Below, in pieces: positions 1-14,300 of a DNA stretch of 60,000 nt. The notes under the pieces were generated by a model that saw only the letters and a list, made by a program, of their open reading frames with translations, was not told the DNA's origin and did not search any database. Position 1 is the first letter of the stretch, and each line of letters opens with the position of its first letter. This stretch comes from Strigamia acuminata (Eukaryota > Arthropoda > Chilopoda > Geophilomorpha > Linotaeniidae): contig OX442314.1 of assembly GCA_949358305.1 (NCBI GenBank), positions 66,846,429 through 66,906,428 on the forward strand. The letters are read 5' to 3'. Both the position numbers and the translations under genes were made by a program.

Positions 1-330
1 TCCAAAAATGAGTTTACATTGAATTAACCCAGTCAATTTTGCAATTGTGTGATCTGGACAATTTTGTGATTTTTGAGTATTGTCATGTGATATCTGTTCT
101 ACCAATCACATTCACATTCACTAAAGCACAAAAGAGTAAAAACACAAAATCCCAAAAACATCTAAAAGGTAGTTTTTGTGATTTTGATAAGAAGTGATTT
201 TGAGGCTTGTGAAACTCAAAACAAAATGGAGGCATCCAAGCTCTATCTAAGTGGCCAACTTGTATCCTTGTATATCATCAAAATGCTGATGCATCCATGA
301 CTGTATAACAGCTAGGAAACTCAATACTTC

Positions 331-582
331 GATTCGGGTAAAAAAAAGTACCGATTCAGGGCGATTCAGGGCGATTTTAGCGGGTGCCCGAATGGAAATT
401 CAGGCGGAAATGTTCGTCGCGTATCGTTTTTTATTGTTTTCTATGTCAAGATGAGCTCGGAAAATTATGGAACCAAGCTCATTTTGAAGAGGAGACAATT
501 CTGCACAAGCCTGTATTTTTTATTTTTTGATTCGGGCGAGGAAAAGTGCCGATTCGGGCCATCTTAGCGGGGGACCGAATGG
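331..582. repeat. Diverged internal direct repeat of the DNA transposon
   Basis: Two related segments, 331-395 and 529-582, each start with GATTCGGG, pass through an AAAAGT(A/G)CCGATTC motif and end in CGAATGG. The same pair is present in the complete copy at +32926. It looks like an old internal duplication in the element's core and carries no recognisable coding potential. Confidence 0.5.
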
Positions 583-846
583 GAAAATTTGGAAATTTGG
601 TGCAGAATTTGGATTCGAGATTCGACCATGACAAAACCAAAAATTCGTAAAATTAACCGAATGAAATGTTTAAAACAGGTTTCCAGAGAAGAAAATCCCG
701 CTGAAAACGATGGTACAGATAACTTTTTGATCGGATTAACCGTTGATTTTAAATTTTGGAAAAAACGATCTTTTTTGGGTTGATTTATAAGAAAAAGTTG
801 GAAAAAGTAGTTGAATAATAAAGGAGGACAAAATAGCAGGTTGCAG

Positions 847-1006
847 TGGTTTGGGCCAAAATTGAATTGGCTGGATTGGCATTGGGTTTAGGTTAACTTT
901 TGGGTTTGATTGTGTTTGGGTATTGGCCAGATTGGCATTGGTTTTGGTTTGGTGTGGTTTGGGTTTGGGTTGCATTATTACGGGTTTGGTTTAGTTTTGC
1001 AAAAAT
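847..1006 (+). repeat. G/T-rich, strand-asymmetric TTTGGG-like tract inside the transposon
   Basis: About 160 bp in which the plus strand is almost free of C and rich in GGTTT/TTTGGG words (for example GGTTTGGGTTTGGGTTGC near 956-973). The tract is repeated in the second copy at 33773-33931. The apparent proline/glutamine/asparagine-rich minus-strand ORF over it is a by-product of this composition. It could form G-quadruplex-like structure on the plus strand, but that is inference. Confidence 0.6.
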
Positions 1007-4000
1007 TTATTTTATGATTTGGTTGTATACATTTGTCTGATCTATGGCTTTGGCTTTGTGGGTGAACAGCTAGTATTTATTAAAATGCACCTTATTAAAA
1101 AATATTTTGTTCCATCACACAAATAAGAACTAGTTTTTTTGCATCACATTTTAAAATTGGTTGGATATAACTATAACCTAATATGGTGGATAGGAAGTCA
1201 CGTGACTATTTAAATAATTGCAAAATTGCAAAATTATGAGATTATTTTTGAAACTAATTATTAATCACAATTTGTGATGGCCACTTGGATTGAGTTTGGC
1301 TGCTGCCATTTTTGCCAAAATAGCAAAACTACCTTTGATTTTGTGATTGTGTATTTTTTCTGTTTTGTGTTTTTGCAATTATGCACATGATTGGTGGAAC
1401 TGATATCATGTGACAAATCCAAAAGTGCAAAATTGCTAAAGTTGCAAAATTACAAAATTGCTTAATTAATGAAACCCCCTATTGGAGCCTTCTACTAAGG
1501 TTTAAACACTATTTCTGAACATTCAGAGACATTGGTCTTATGGTGTTTGTGCTAAGTCAACTGTGATGAGATCAAAAGTCTATTCTCCCAAATCATCGGT
1601 TGGATGTTTCTAAAACTTACATTGGAGCCTTCTACTAAGGTTTAAACACTATTTCTGGACATTCAGAGACATTGGACTTGTGGTGTTTGTGCTAAGTCAA
1701 CTGCGATGTGAAATGAGCTCAAAATTTTTTTTTCAAAATTTATTGCTTGGGTGTTGCTAAAACTTATATTGAAGGCTTCTACTAAGGTTTAAACACTATT
1801 TCTGAACATTCAGAGACATTGGTCTTGTGGTGTTTGTGCTGTCAACTGCGATGTGAAATGAGGTCAAAATTTTTTTTTAAAAATTTAATGCTTGGATGTT
1901 TCTAAAACTTACATTGGAGCCTTCTACTAAGGTTTAAACACTATTTCTGAACATTCAGAGACATTGGTCTTATGGTGTTTGTGCTAAGTCAACTGTGATG
2001 AGATCAAAAGTCTATTCTCCCAAATCATTGGTTGGATGTTTCTAAAACTTACATTGGAGCCTTCTACTAAGGTTTAAACACTATTTCTGAACATTCAGAG
2101 ACATTGGTCTTGTGGTGTTTGTGCTAAGTCAACTGCGATGTGAAATAAGCTCAAAATTTTTTTTTTCAAAATTTATTGCTTGGGTGTTGCTAAAACTTAC
2201 ATTGAAAGCTTCTACTAAGGTTTAAACACTATTTCTAAACATTCAGAGACATTGGTCTTGTGGTGTTTGTGCTAAGTCAACTGTGATGAGATCAAAAGTC
2301 TATTCTCCCAAATCATTGGTTGGATGTTTCTAAAACTTACATTGGAGCCTTCTACTAAGGTTTAAACACTATTTCTGAACATTCAGAGACATTGGTCTTG
2401 TGGTGTTTGTGCTAAGTCAACTGTGATGAGATCAAAAGTCTATTCTCCCAAATCATCGGTTGGATGTTTCTAAAACTTACATTGGAGCCTTCTACTAAGG
2501 TTTAAACACTATTTCTGAACATTCAGAGACATTGGTCTTGTGGTGTTTGTGCTAAGTCAACTGTGATGAGATCAAAAGTCTATTCTCCCAAATCATTGGT
2601 TGGATGTTTCTAAAACTTACATTGGAGCCTTCTACTAAGGTTTAAACACTATTTCTGAACATTCAGAGACATTGGTCTTGTGGTGTTTGTGCTAAGTCAA
2701 CTGTGATGAGATCAAAAGTCTATTCTCCCAAATCATCGGTTGGATGTTTCTAAAACTTACATTGGAGCCTTCTACTAAGGTTTAAACACTATTTCTGAAC
2801 ATTCAGAGACATTGGTCTTGTGGTGTTTGTGCTAAGTCAACTGCGATGTGAAATAAGCTCAAAATTTTTTTTCTTCAAAATTTATTGCTTGGGTGTTGCT
2901 AAAACTTACATTGAAGGCTTCTACTAAGGTTTAAACACTATTTCTAAACATTCAGAGACATTGGTCTTGTGGTGTTTGTGCTAAGTCAACTGTGATGAGA
3001 TCAAAAGTCTATTCTCCCAAATCATCGGTTGGATGTTTCTAAAACTTACATTAGAGCCTTCTACTAAGGTTTAAACACTATTTCTGAACATTCAGAGACA
3101 TTGGACTTGTGGTGTTTGTGCTAAGTCAACTGCGATGTGAAATGAGCTCAAAATTTTTTTTTCAAAATTTATTGCTTGGGTGTTGCTAAAACTTATATTG
3201 AAGGCTTCTACTAAGGTTTAAACACTATTTCTGAACATTCAGAGACATTGGTCTTGTGGTGTTTGTGCTGTCAACTGCAATGTGAAATGAGGTCAAAATT
3301 TTTTTTTCAAAATTTAATGCTTGGATGTTTTTAAAACTTACATTGGAGCCTTCTACTAAGGTTTAAACACTATTTCTGAACATTCAGAGACATTGGTCTT
3401 ATAGTGTTTGTGCTAAGTCAACTGTGATGAGATCAAAAGTCTATTCTCCCAAATCATCGGTTGGATGTTTCTAAAACTTACATTGGAGCCTTCTACTAAG
3501 GTTTAAACACTATTTCTGGACATTCAGAGACATTGGACTTGTGGTGTTTGTGCTAAGTCAACTGCGATGTGAAATGAGCTCAAAATTTTTTTTTCAAAAT
3601 TTATTGCTTGGGTGTTGCTAAAACTTATATTGAAGGCTTCTACTAAGGTTTAAACACTATTTCTGAACATTCAGAGACATTGGTCTTGTGGTGTTTGTGC
3701 TGTCAACTGCGATGTGAAATGAGGTCAAAATTTTTTTTTAAAAATTTAATGCTTGGATGTTTCTAAAACTTACATTGGAGCCTTCTACTAAGGTTTAAAC
3801 ACTATTTCTGAACATTCAGAGACATTGGTCTTATGGTGTTTGTGCTAAGTCAACTGTGATGAGATCAAAAGTCTATTCTCCCAAATCATTGGTTGGATGT
3901 TTCTAAAACTTACATTGGAGCCTTCTACTAAGGTTTAAACACTATTTCTGAACATTCAGAGACATTGGTCTTGTGGTGTTTGTGCTAAGTCAACTGCGAT

Positions 4001-5632
4001 GTGAAATAAGCTCAAAATTTTTTTTTTCAAAATTTATTGCTTGGGTGTTGCTAAAACTTACATTGAAGGCTTCTACTAAGGTTTAAACACTATTTCTAAA
4101 CATTCAGAGACATTGGTCTTGTGGTGTTTGTGCTAAGTCAACTGTGATGAGATCAAAAGTCTATTCTCCCAAATCATCGGTTGGATGTTTCTAAAACTTA
4201 CATTGGAGCCTTCTACTAAGGTTTAAACACTATTTCTGAACATTCAGAGACATTGGACTTGTGGTGTTTGTGCTAAGTCAACTGCGATGTGAAATGAGCT
4301 CAAAATTTTTTTTTCAAAATTTATTGCTTGGGTGTTGCTAAAACTTATATTGAAGGCTTCTACTAAGGTTTAAACACTATTTCTGAACATTCAGAGACAT
4401 TGGTCTTGTGGTGTTTGTGCTGTCAACTGCGATGTGAAATGAGGTCAAAATTTTTTTTTCAAAATTTATTGCTTGGATGTTTCTAAAACTTACATTGGAG
4501 CCTTCTACTAAGGTTTAAACACTATTTCTGAACATTCAGAGACATTGGTCTTATGGTGTTTGTGCTAAGTCAACTGTGATGAGATCAAAAGTCTATTCTC
4601 CCAAATCATCGGTTGGATGTTTCTAAAACTTACATTGGAGCCTTCTATTAAGGTTTAAACACTATTTCTGAACATTCAGAGACATTGGTCTTGTGGTGTT
4701 TGTGCTAAGTCAACTGTGATGAGATCAAAAGTCTATTCTCCCAAATCATTGGTTGGATGTTTCTAAAACTTACATTGGAGCCTTCTACTAAGGTTTAAAC
4801 ACTATTTCTGAACATTCAGACCCATTGGTCTTGTGGTGTTTGTGCTAAGTCAACTGTGATGAGATCAAAGTCTATTCTCCCAAATCATTGGTTGGATGTT
4901 TCTAAAACTTACATTGGAGCCTTCTACTAAGGTTTAAACACTATTTCTGAACATTCAGAGACATTGGTCTTGTGGTGTTTGTGCTAAGTCAACTGTGATG
5001 AGATCAAAAGTCTATTCTCCCAAATCATCGGTTGGATGTTTCTAAAACTTACATTAGAGCCTTCTACTAAGGTTTAAACACTATTTCTGAACATTCAGAG
5101 ACATTGGTCTTGTGGTGTTTGTGCTAAGTCAACTGCGATGTGAAATAAGCTCAAAATTTTTTTTTTCAAAATTTATTGCTTGGGTGTTGCTAAAACTTAC
5201 ATTGAAGGCTTCTACTAAGGTTTAAACACTATTTCTAAACATTCAGAGACATTGGTCTTGTGGTTTTTGTGCTAAGTCAACTGTGATGAGATCAAAAGTC
5301 TATTCTCCCAAATCATCGGTTGGATGTTTCTAAAACTTACATTGGAGCCTTCTACTAAGGTTTAAACACTATTTCTGAACATTCAGAGACATTGGACTTG
5401 TGGTGTTTGTGCTAAGTCAACTGCGATGTGAAATGAGCTCAAAATTTTTTTTTCAAAATTTATTGCTTGGGTGTTGCTAAAACTTATATTGAAGGCTTCT
5501 ACTAAGGTTTAAACACTATTTCTGAACATTCAGAGACATTGGTCTTGTGGTGTTTGTGCTGTCAACTGCGATGTGAAATGAGGTCAAAATTTTTTTTTCA
5601 AAATTTAATGCTTGGATGTTTCTAAAACTTAT

Positions 5633-8377
5633 ATTGGAGCCTTCTACTAAGGTTTAAACATTATTTCTGAACATTCAGAGACATTGGTCTTATGGTGTTT
5701 GTGCTAAGTCAACTGTGATGAGATCAAAAGTCTATTCTCCCAAATCATCGGTTGGATGTTTCTAAAACTTACATTGGAGCCTTCTACTAAGGTTTAAATA
5801 CTATTTCTGAACATTCAGAGACATTGGTCTTGTGGTGTTTGTGCTAAGTCAACTGTGATGAGATCAAAAGTCTATTCTCCCAAATCATTGGTTGGATGTT
5901 TCTAAAACTTATATTGGAGCCTTCTACTAAGGTTTAAACACTATTTCTGAACATTCAGACCCATTGGTCTTGTGGTGTTTGTGCTAAGTCAACTGTGATG
6001 AGATCAAAAGTCTATTCTCCCAAATCATTGCTTGGATGTTGCTAAAACTTACATTGAAGGCTTCTACTAAGGTTTAAACACTATTTCTGAACATTCAGAG
6101 ACATTGGTCTTGTGGTGTTTGTGCTAAGTCAACTGTGATGAGATCAAAGTCTATTCTCCCAAATCATTGGTTGGATGTTTCTAAAACTTACATTGGAGCC
6201 TTCTACTAAGGTTTAAACACTATTTCTGAACATTCAGAGACATTGGTCTTGTGGTGTTTGTGCTAAGTCAACTGTGATGAGATCAAAAGTCTATTCTCCC
6301 AAATCATTGGTTGGATGTTTCTAAAACTTACATTGGAGCCTTCTACTAAGGTTTAAACACTATTTCTGAACATTCAGAGACATTGGTCTTGTGGTGTTTG
6401 TGCTAAGTCAACTGTGATGAGATCAAAAGTCTATTCTCCCAAATCATCGGTTGAATGTTTCTAAAACTTACATTGGAGCCTTCTACTAAAGTTTAAACAC
6501 TATTTCTGAACATTCAGAGACATTGGTCTTGTGGTGTTTGTGCTAAGTCAACTGTGATGAGATCAAAAGTCTATTCTCCCAAATCATTGGTTGGATGTTT
6601 CTAAAACTTACATTGGAGCCTTCTACTAAGGTTTAAACACTATTTCTGAACATTCAGAGACATTGGTCTTGTGGTGTTTGTGCTAAGTCAACTGTGATGT
6701 GAAATAAGCTCAAAATTTTTTTTTCAAAATTTATTGCTTGGGTGTTGCTAAAACTTATATTGAAGGCTTCTACTAAGGTTTAAACACTATTTCTGAACAT
6801 TCAGAGACATTGGTCTTGTGGTGTTTGTGCTAAGTCAACTGCGATGTAAAATGAGCTCAAAATTTTTTTTTCAAAATTTATTGCTTGGGTGTTGCTAAAA
6901 CTTATATTGAAGGCTTCTACTAAGGTTTAAACACTATTTCTGAACATTCAGAGACATTGGTCTTGTGGTGTTTGTGCTGTCAACTGCGATGTGAAATGAG
7001 GTCAAAATTTTTTTTTCAAAATTTAATGCTTGGATGTTTCTAAAACTTATATTGGAGCCTTCTACTAAGGTTTAAACATTATTTCTGAACATTCAGAGAC
7101 ATTGGTCTTATGGTGTTTGTGCTAAGTCAACTGTGATGAGATCAAAAGTCTATTCTCCCAAATCATCGGTTGGATGTTTCTAAAACTTACATTGGAGCCT
7201 TCTACTAAGGTTTAAATACTATTTCTGAACATTCAGAGACATTGGTCTTGTGGTGTTTGTGCTAAGTCAACTGTGATGAGATCAAAAGTCTATTCTCCCA
7301 AATCATTGGTTGGATGTTTCTAAAACTTATATTGGAGCCTTCTACTAAGGTTTAAACACTATTTCTGAACATTCAGACCCATTGGTCTTGTGGTGTTTGT
7401 GCTAAGTCAACTGTGATGAGATCAAAAGTCTATTCTCCCAAATCATTGCTTGGATGTTGCTAAAACTTACATTGAAGGCTTCTACTAAGGTTTAAACACT
7501 ATTTCTGAACATTCAGAGACATTGGTCTTGTGGTGTTTGTGCTAAGTCAACTGTGATGAGATCAAAGTCTATTCTCCCAAATCATTGGTTGGATGTTTCT
7601 AAAACTTACATTGGAGCCTTCTACTAAGGTTTAAACACTATTTCTGAACATTCAGAGACATTGGTCTTGTGGTGTTTGTGCTAAGTCAACTGTGATGAGA
7701 TCAAAAGTCTATTCTCCCAAATCATTGGTTGGATGTTTCTAAAACTTACATTGGAGCCTTCTACTAAGGTTTAAACACTATTTCTGAACATTCAGAGACA
7801 TTGGTCTTGTGGTGTTTGTGCTAAGTCAACTGTGATGAGATCAAAAGTCTATTCTCCCAAATCATCGGTTGAATGTTTCTAAAACTTACATTGGAGCCTT
7901 CTACTAAAGTTTAAACACTATTTCTGAACATTCAGAGACATTGGTCTTGTGGTGTTTGTGCTAAGTCAACTGTGATGAGATCAAAAGTCTATTCTCCCAA
8001 ATCATTGGTTGGATGTTTCTAAAACTTACATTGGAGCCTTCTACTAAGGTTTAAACACTATTTCTGAACATTCAGAGACATTGGTCTTGTGGTGTTTGTG
8101 CTAAGTCAACTGTGATGTGAAATAAGCTCAAAATTTTTTTTTCAAAATTTATTGCTTGGGTGTTGCTAAAACTTATATTGAAGGCTTCTACTAAGGTTTA
8201 AACACTATTTCTGAACATTCAGAGACATTGGTCTTGTGGTGTTTGTGCTAAGTCAACTGCGATGTAAAATGAGCTCAAAATTTTTTTTTCAAAATTTATT
8301 GCTTGGGTGTTGCTAAAACTTATATTGAAGGCTTCTACTAAGGTTTAAACACTATTTCTGAACATTCAGAGACATTG
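5633..8377. repeat. 1,418-bp tandem duplication (higher-order repeat) in the satellite
   Basis: Positions 5633-7050 recur at 7051-8377 with a constant offset of 1,418 bp. The rare variants line up: TTTAAACATT in the first monomer, TTTAAATAC in the second, CAGACCCATTGG (5958 and 7376), the 139-bp GATCAAAGTC monomer, the GGTTGAATG monomer and the GATGTAAAATGAG monomer. The second copy departs near 8377, where a GGACTTG monomer with the GATGAGATC cassette replaces the expected GCTGTCAACTG monomer. Ten or so monomers were therefore duplicated as one unit. Confidence 0.85.
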
Positions 8378-11300
8378 GACTTGTGGTGTTTGTGCTAAGT
8401 CAACTGTGATGAGATCAAAAGTCTATTCTCCCAAATCATCGGTTGGATGTTTCTAAAACTTACATTGGAGCCTTCTACTAAGGTTTAAACACTATTTCTG
8501 AACATTAAGAGACATTGGTCTTGTGGTGTTTGTGCTAAGTCAACTGTGATGAGATCAAAAGTCTATTCTCCCAAATCATTGGTTGGATGTTTCTAAAACT
8601 TACATTGGAGCCTTCTACTAAGGTTTAAACACTATTTCTGAACATTCAGAGACATTGGTCTTGTGGTGTTTGTGCTAAGTCAACTGTGATGAGATCAAAG
8701 TCTATTCTCCCAAATCATTGGTTGGATGTTTCTAAAACTTACATTGGAGCCTTCTACTAAGGTTTAAACACTATTTCTGAACATTCAGAGACATTGGTCT
8801 TGTGGTGTTTGTGCTAAGTCAACTGTGATGAGATCAAAAGTCTATTCTCCCAAATCATTGGTTGGATGTTTCTAAAACTTACATTGGAGCCTTCTACTAA
8901 GGTTTAAACACTATTTCTGAACATTCAGAGACATTGGTCTTGTGGTGTTTGTGCTAAGTCAACTGTGATGAGATCAAAAGTCTATTCTCCCAAATCATCG
9001 GTTGAATATTTCTAAAACTTACATTGGAGCCTTCTACTAAAGTTTAAACACTATTTCTGAACATTCAGAGACATTGGTCTTGTGGTGTTTGTGCTAAGTC
9101 AACTGTGATGAGATCAAAAGTCTATTCTCCCAAATCATTGGTTGGATGTTTCTAAAACTTACATTGGAGCCTTCTACTAAGGTTTAAACACTATTTCTGA
9201 ACATTCAGAGACATTGGTCTTGTGGTGTTTGTGCTAAGTCAACTGTGATGTGAAATAAGCTCAAAATTTTTTTTTCAAAATTTATTGCTTGGGTGTTGCT
9301 AAAACTTATATTGAAGGCTTCTACTAAGGTTTAAACACTATTTCTGAACATTCAGAGACATTGGTCTTGTGGTGTTTGTGCTAAGTCAACTGCGATGTAA
9401 AATGAGCTCAAAATTTTTTTTTCAAAATTTATTGCTTGGGTGTTGCTAAAACTTATATTGAAGGCTTCTACTAAGGTTTAAACACTATTTCTGAACATTC
9501 AGAGACATTGGACTTGTGGTGTTTGTGCTAAGTCAACTGTGATGAGATCAAAAGTCTATTCTCCCAAATCATCGGTTGGATGTTTCTAAAACTTACATTG
9601 GAGCCTTCTACTAAGGTTTAAACACTATTTCTGAACATTCAGACCCATTGGTCTTGTGGTGTTTGTGCTAAGTCAACTGTGATGAGATCAAAAGTCTATT
9701 CTCCCAAATCATTGGTTGGATGTTTCTAAAACTTACATTGGAGCCTTCTACTAAGGTTTAAACACTATTTCTGAACATTCAGACCCATTGGTCTTGTGGT
9801 GTTTGTGCTAAGTCAACTGTGATGAGATCAAAAGTCTATTCTCCCAAATCATTGCTTGGATGTTGCTAAAACTTACATTGAAGGCTTCTACTAAGGTTTA
9901 AACACTATTTCTGAACATTCAGAGACATTGGTCTTGTGGTGTTTGTGCTAAGTCAACTGTGATGAGATCAAAGTCTATTCTCCCAAATCATTGGTTGGAT
10001 GTTTCTAAAACTTACATTGGAGCCTTCTACTAAGGTTTAAACACTATTTCTGAACATTCAGAGACATTGGTCTTGTGGTGTTTGTGCTAAGTCAACTGTG
10101 ATGAGATCAAAAGTCTATTCTCCCAAATCATCGGTTGGATGTTTCTAAAACTTACATTGGAGCCTTCTACTAAGGTTTAAACACTATTTCTGAACATTCA
10201 GAGACATTGGTCTTGTGGTGTTTGTGCTAAGTCAACTGTGATGAGATCAAAAGTCTATTCTCCCAAATCATCGGTTGGATGTTTCTAAAACTTTCATTGG
10301 AGCCTTCTACTAAGGTTTAAACACTATTTCTGAACATTCAGAGACATTGGACTTGTGGTGTTTGTGCTAAGTCAACTGCGATGTGAAATGAGCTCAAAAT
10401 TTTTTTTTCAAAATTTATTGCTTGGGTGTTGCTAAAACTTATATTGAAGGCTTCTACTAAGGTTTAAACACTATTTCTGAACATTCAGAGACATTGGTCT
10501 TGTGGTGTTTGTGCTGTCAACTGCGATGTGAAATGAGGTCAAAATTTTTTTTTCAAAATTTAATGCTTGGATGTTTCTAAAACTTACATTGGAGCTTTCT
10601 ACTAAGGTTTAAACACTATTTCTGAACATTCAGAGACATTGGTCTTGTGGTGTTTGTGCTAAGTCAACTGTGATGAGATCAAAAGTCTATTCTCCCAAAT
10701 CATTGGTTGGATGTTTCTAAAACTTACATTGGAGCCTTCTACTAAGGTTTAAACACTATTTCTGAACATTCAGAGACATTGGTCTTGTCGTGTTTGTGCT
10801 AAGTCAACTGTGATGAGATCAAAAGTCTATTCTCCCAAATCATCGGTTGAATGTTTCTAAAACTTACATTGGAGCCTTCTACTAAAGTTTAAACACTATT
10901 TCTGAACATTCAGAGACATTGGTCTTGTGGTGTTTGTGCTAAGTCAACTGTGATGTGAAATAAGCTCAAAATTTTTTTTTCAAAATTTATTGCTTGGGTG
11001 TTGCTAAAACTTATATTGAAGGCTTCTACTAAGGTTTAAACACTATTTCTGAACATTCAGAGACATTGGTCTTGTGGTGTTTGTGCTAAGTCAACTGTGA
11101 TGTGAAATAAGCTCAAAATTTTTTTTTCAAAATTTATTGCTTGGGTGTTGCTAAAACTTATATTGAAGGCTTCTACTAAGGTTTAAACACTATTTCTGAA
11201 CATTCAGAGACATTGGACTTGTGGTGTTTGTGCTAAGTCAACTGTGATGAGATCAAAAGTCTATTCTCCCAAATCATTGCTTGGATGTTGCTAAAACTTA

Positions 11301-14300
11301 CATTGAAGGCTTCTACTAAGGTTTAAACACTATTTCTGAACATTCAGAGACATTGGTCTTGTGGTGTTTGTGCTAAGTCAACTGTGATGAGATCAAAGTC
11401 TATTCTCCCAAATCATTGGTTGGATGTTTCTAAAACTTACATTGGAGCCTTCTACTAAGGTTTAAACACTATTTCTGAACATTCAGAGACATTGGTCTTG
11501 TGGTGTTTGTGCTAAGTCAACTGTGATGAGATCAAAAGTCTATTCTCCCAAATCATCGGTTGGATGTTTCTAAAACTTACATTGGAGCCTTCTACTAAGG
11601 TTTAAACACTATTTCTGAACATTCAGAGACATTGGTCTTGTGGTGTTTGTGCTAAGTCAACTGTGATGAGATCAAAAGTCTATTCTCCCAAATCATCGGT
11701 TGGATGTTTCTAAAACTTACATTGGAGCCTTCTACTAAGGTTTAAACACTATTTCTGAACATTCAGAGACATTGGTCTTGTGGTGTTTGTGCTAAGTCAA
11801 CTGTGATGAGATCAAAAGTCTATTCTCCCAAATCATTGGTTGGATGTTTCTAAAACTTACATTGGAGCCTTCTACTAAGGTTTAAACACTATTTCTGAAC
11901 ATTCAGAGACATTGGTCTTGTGGTGTTTGTGCTAAGTCAACTGTGATGAGATCAAAAGTCTATTCTCCCAAATCATCGGTTGAATATTTCTAAAACTTAC
12001 ATTGGAGCCTTCTACTAAAGTTTAAACACTATTTCTGAACATTCAGAGACATTGGTCTTGTGGTGTTTGTGCTAAGTCAACTGTGATGAGATCAAAAGTC
12101 TATTCTCCCAAATCATTGGTTGGATGTTTCTAAAACTTACATTGGAGCCTTCTACTAAGGTTTAAACACTATTTCTGAACATTCAGAGACATTGGTCTTG
12201 TGGTGTTTGTGCTAAGTCAACTGTGATGTGAAATAAGCTCAAAATTTTTTTTTCAAAATTTATTGCTTGGGTGTTGCTAAAACTTATATTGAAGGCTTCT
12301 ACTAAGGTTTAAACACTATTTCTGAACATTCAGAGACATTGGTCTTGTGGTGTTTGTGCTAAGTCAACTGTGATGTGAAATAAGCTCAAAATTTTTTTTT
12401 CAAAATTTATTGCTTGGGTGTTGCTAAAACTTATATTGAAGGCTTCTACTAAGGTTTAAACACTATTTCTGAACATTCAGAGACATTGGACTTGTGGTGT
12501 TTGTGCTAAGTCAACTGTGATGAGATCAAAAGTCTATTCTCCCAAATCATTGCTTGGATGTTGCTAAAACTTACATTGAAGGCTTCTACTAAGGTTTAAA
12601 CACTATTTCTGAACATTCAGAGACATTGGTCTTGTGGTGTTTGTGCTAAGTCAACTGTGATGAGATCAAAGTCTATTCTCCCAAATCATTGGTTGGATGT
12701 TTCTAAAACTTACATTGGAGCCTTCTACTAAGGTTTAAACACTATTTCTGAACATTCAGAGACATTGGTCTTGTGGTGTTTGTGCTAAGTCAACTGTGAT
12801 GAGATCAAAAGTCTATTCTCCCAAATCATCGGTTGGATGTTTCTAAAACTTACATTGGAGCCTTCTACTAAGGTTTAAACACTATTTCTGAACATTCAGA
12901 GACATTGGTCTTGTGGTGTTTGTGCTAAGTCAACTGTGATGAGATCAAAAGTCTATTCTCCCAAATCATCGGTTGGATGTTTCTAAAACTTACATTGGAG
13001 CCTTCTACTAAGGTTTAAACACTATTTCTGAACATTCAGAGACATTGGACTTGTGGTGTTTGTGCTAAGTCAACTGCGATGTGAAATGAGCTCAAAATTT
13101 TTTTTTCAAAATTTATTGCTTGGGTGTTGCTAAAACTTATATTGAAGGCTTCTACTAAGGTTTAAACACTATTTCTGAACATTCAGAGACATTGGTCTTG
13201 TGGTGTTTGTGCTGTCAACTGCGATGTGAAATGAGGTCAAAATTTTTTTTTCAAAATTTAATGCTTGGATGTTTCTAAAACTTACATTGGAGCCTTCTAC
13301 TAAGGTTTAAACACTATTTCTGAACATTCAGAGACATTGGTCTTGTGGTGTTTGTGCTAAGTCAACTGTGATGAGATCAAAAGTCTATTCTCCCAAATCA
13401 TTGGTTGGATGTTTCTAAAACTTACATTGGAGCCTTCTACTAAGGTTTAAACACTATTTCTGAACATTCAGAGACATTGGTCTTGTCGTGTTTGTGCTAA
13501 GTCAACTGTGATGAGATCAAAAGTCTATTCTCCCAAATCATCGGTTGAATGTTTCTAAAACTTACATTGGAGCCTTCTACTAAAGTTTAAACACTATTTC
13601 TGAACATTCAGAGACATTGGTCTTGTGGTGTTTGTGCTAAGTCAACTGTGATGAGATCAAAAGTCTATTCTCCCAAATCATTGGTTGGATGTTTCTAAAA
13701 CTTACATTGGAGCCTTCTACTAAGGTTTAAACACTATTTCTGAACATTCAGAGACATTGGTCTTGTGGTGTTTGTGCTAAGTCAACTGTGATGAGATCAA
13801 AAGTCTATTCTCCCAAATCATCGGTTGGATGTTTCTAAAACTTACATTGGAGCCTTCTACTAAGGTTTAAACACTATTTCTGAACATTCAGAGACATTGG
13901 TCTTGTGGTGTTTGTGCTAAGTCAACTGTGATGAGATCAAAAGTCTATTCTCCCAAATCATCGGTTGGATGTTTCTAAAACTTACATTGGAGCCTTCTAC
14001 TAAGGTTTAAACACTATTTCTGAACATTCAGAGACATTGGACTTGTGGTGTTTGTGCTAAGTCAACTGCGATGTGAAATGAGCTCAAAATTTTTTTTTCA
14101 AAATTTATTGCTTGGGTGTTGCTAAAACTTATATTGAAGGCTTCTACTAAGGTTTAAACACTATTTCTGAACATTCAGAGACATTGGTCTTGTGGTGTTT
14201 GTGCTGTCAACTGCGATGTGAAATGAGGTCAAAATTTTTTTTTCAAAATTTAATGCTTGGATGTTTCTAAAACTTACATTGGAGCCTTCTACTAAGGTTT

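Larger units (their letters stand above)
1..1480. mobile_element. Non-autonomous DNA transposon, copy 1 (left end outside window)
   Basis: This is the right-hand 1,480 bp of the element that is complete at 32851-34405; base 1 corresponds to 32927 of that copy. The two copies differ by scattered substitutions and a net 1-bp indel (near 1015). The right end is CCCCCT at 1475-1480, directly followed by the first base of a satellite monomer. No reading frame resembles a transposase; the short ORFs follow base-composition bias. Its right flank (a monomer carrying the CTTATGG variant) is the same monomer type that flanks the complete copy, so the two probably descend from one insertion copied with its surroundings. 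The superfamily cannot be assigned from the termini alone. Confidence 0.85.

Noticed and set aside
736-975. Minus-strand ORF rich in Gln, Asn, Pro and Lys over the G/T tract (and its counterpart at 33596-33901)
   Set aside because: It mirrors the low-complexity TTTGGG-like composition; no domain is present and the frame differs between the two transposon copies.
847-1006. Interstitial telomeric repeat
   Set aside because: TTTGGG words are irregular and interrupted, and the tract is an internal part of a transposon present in both copies.
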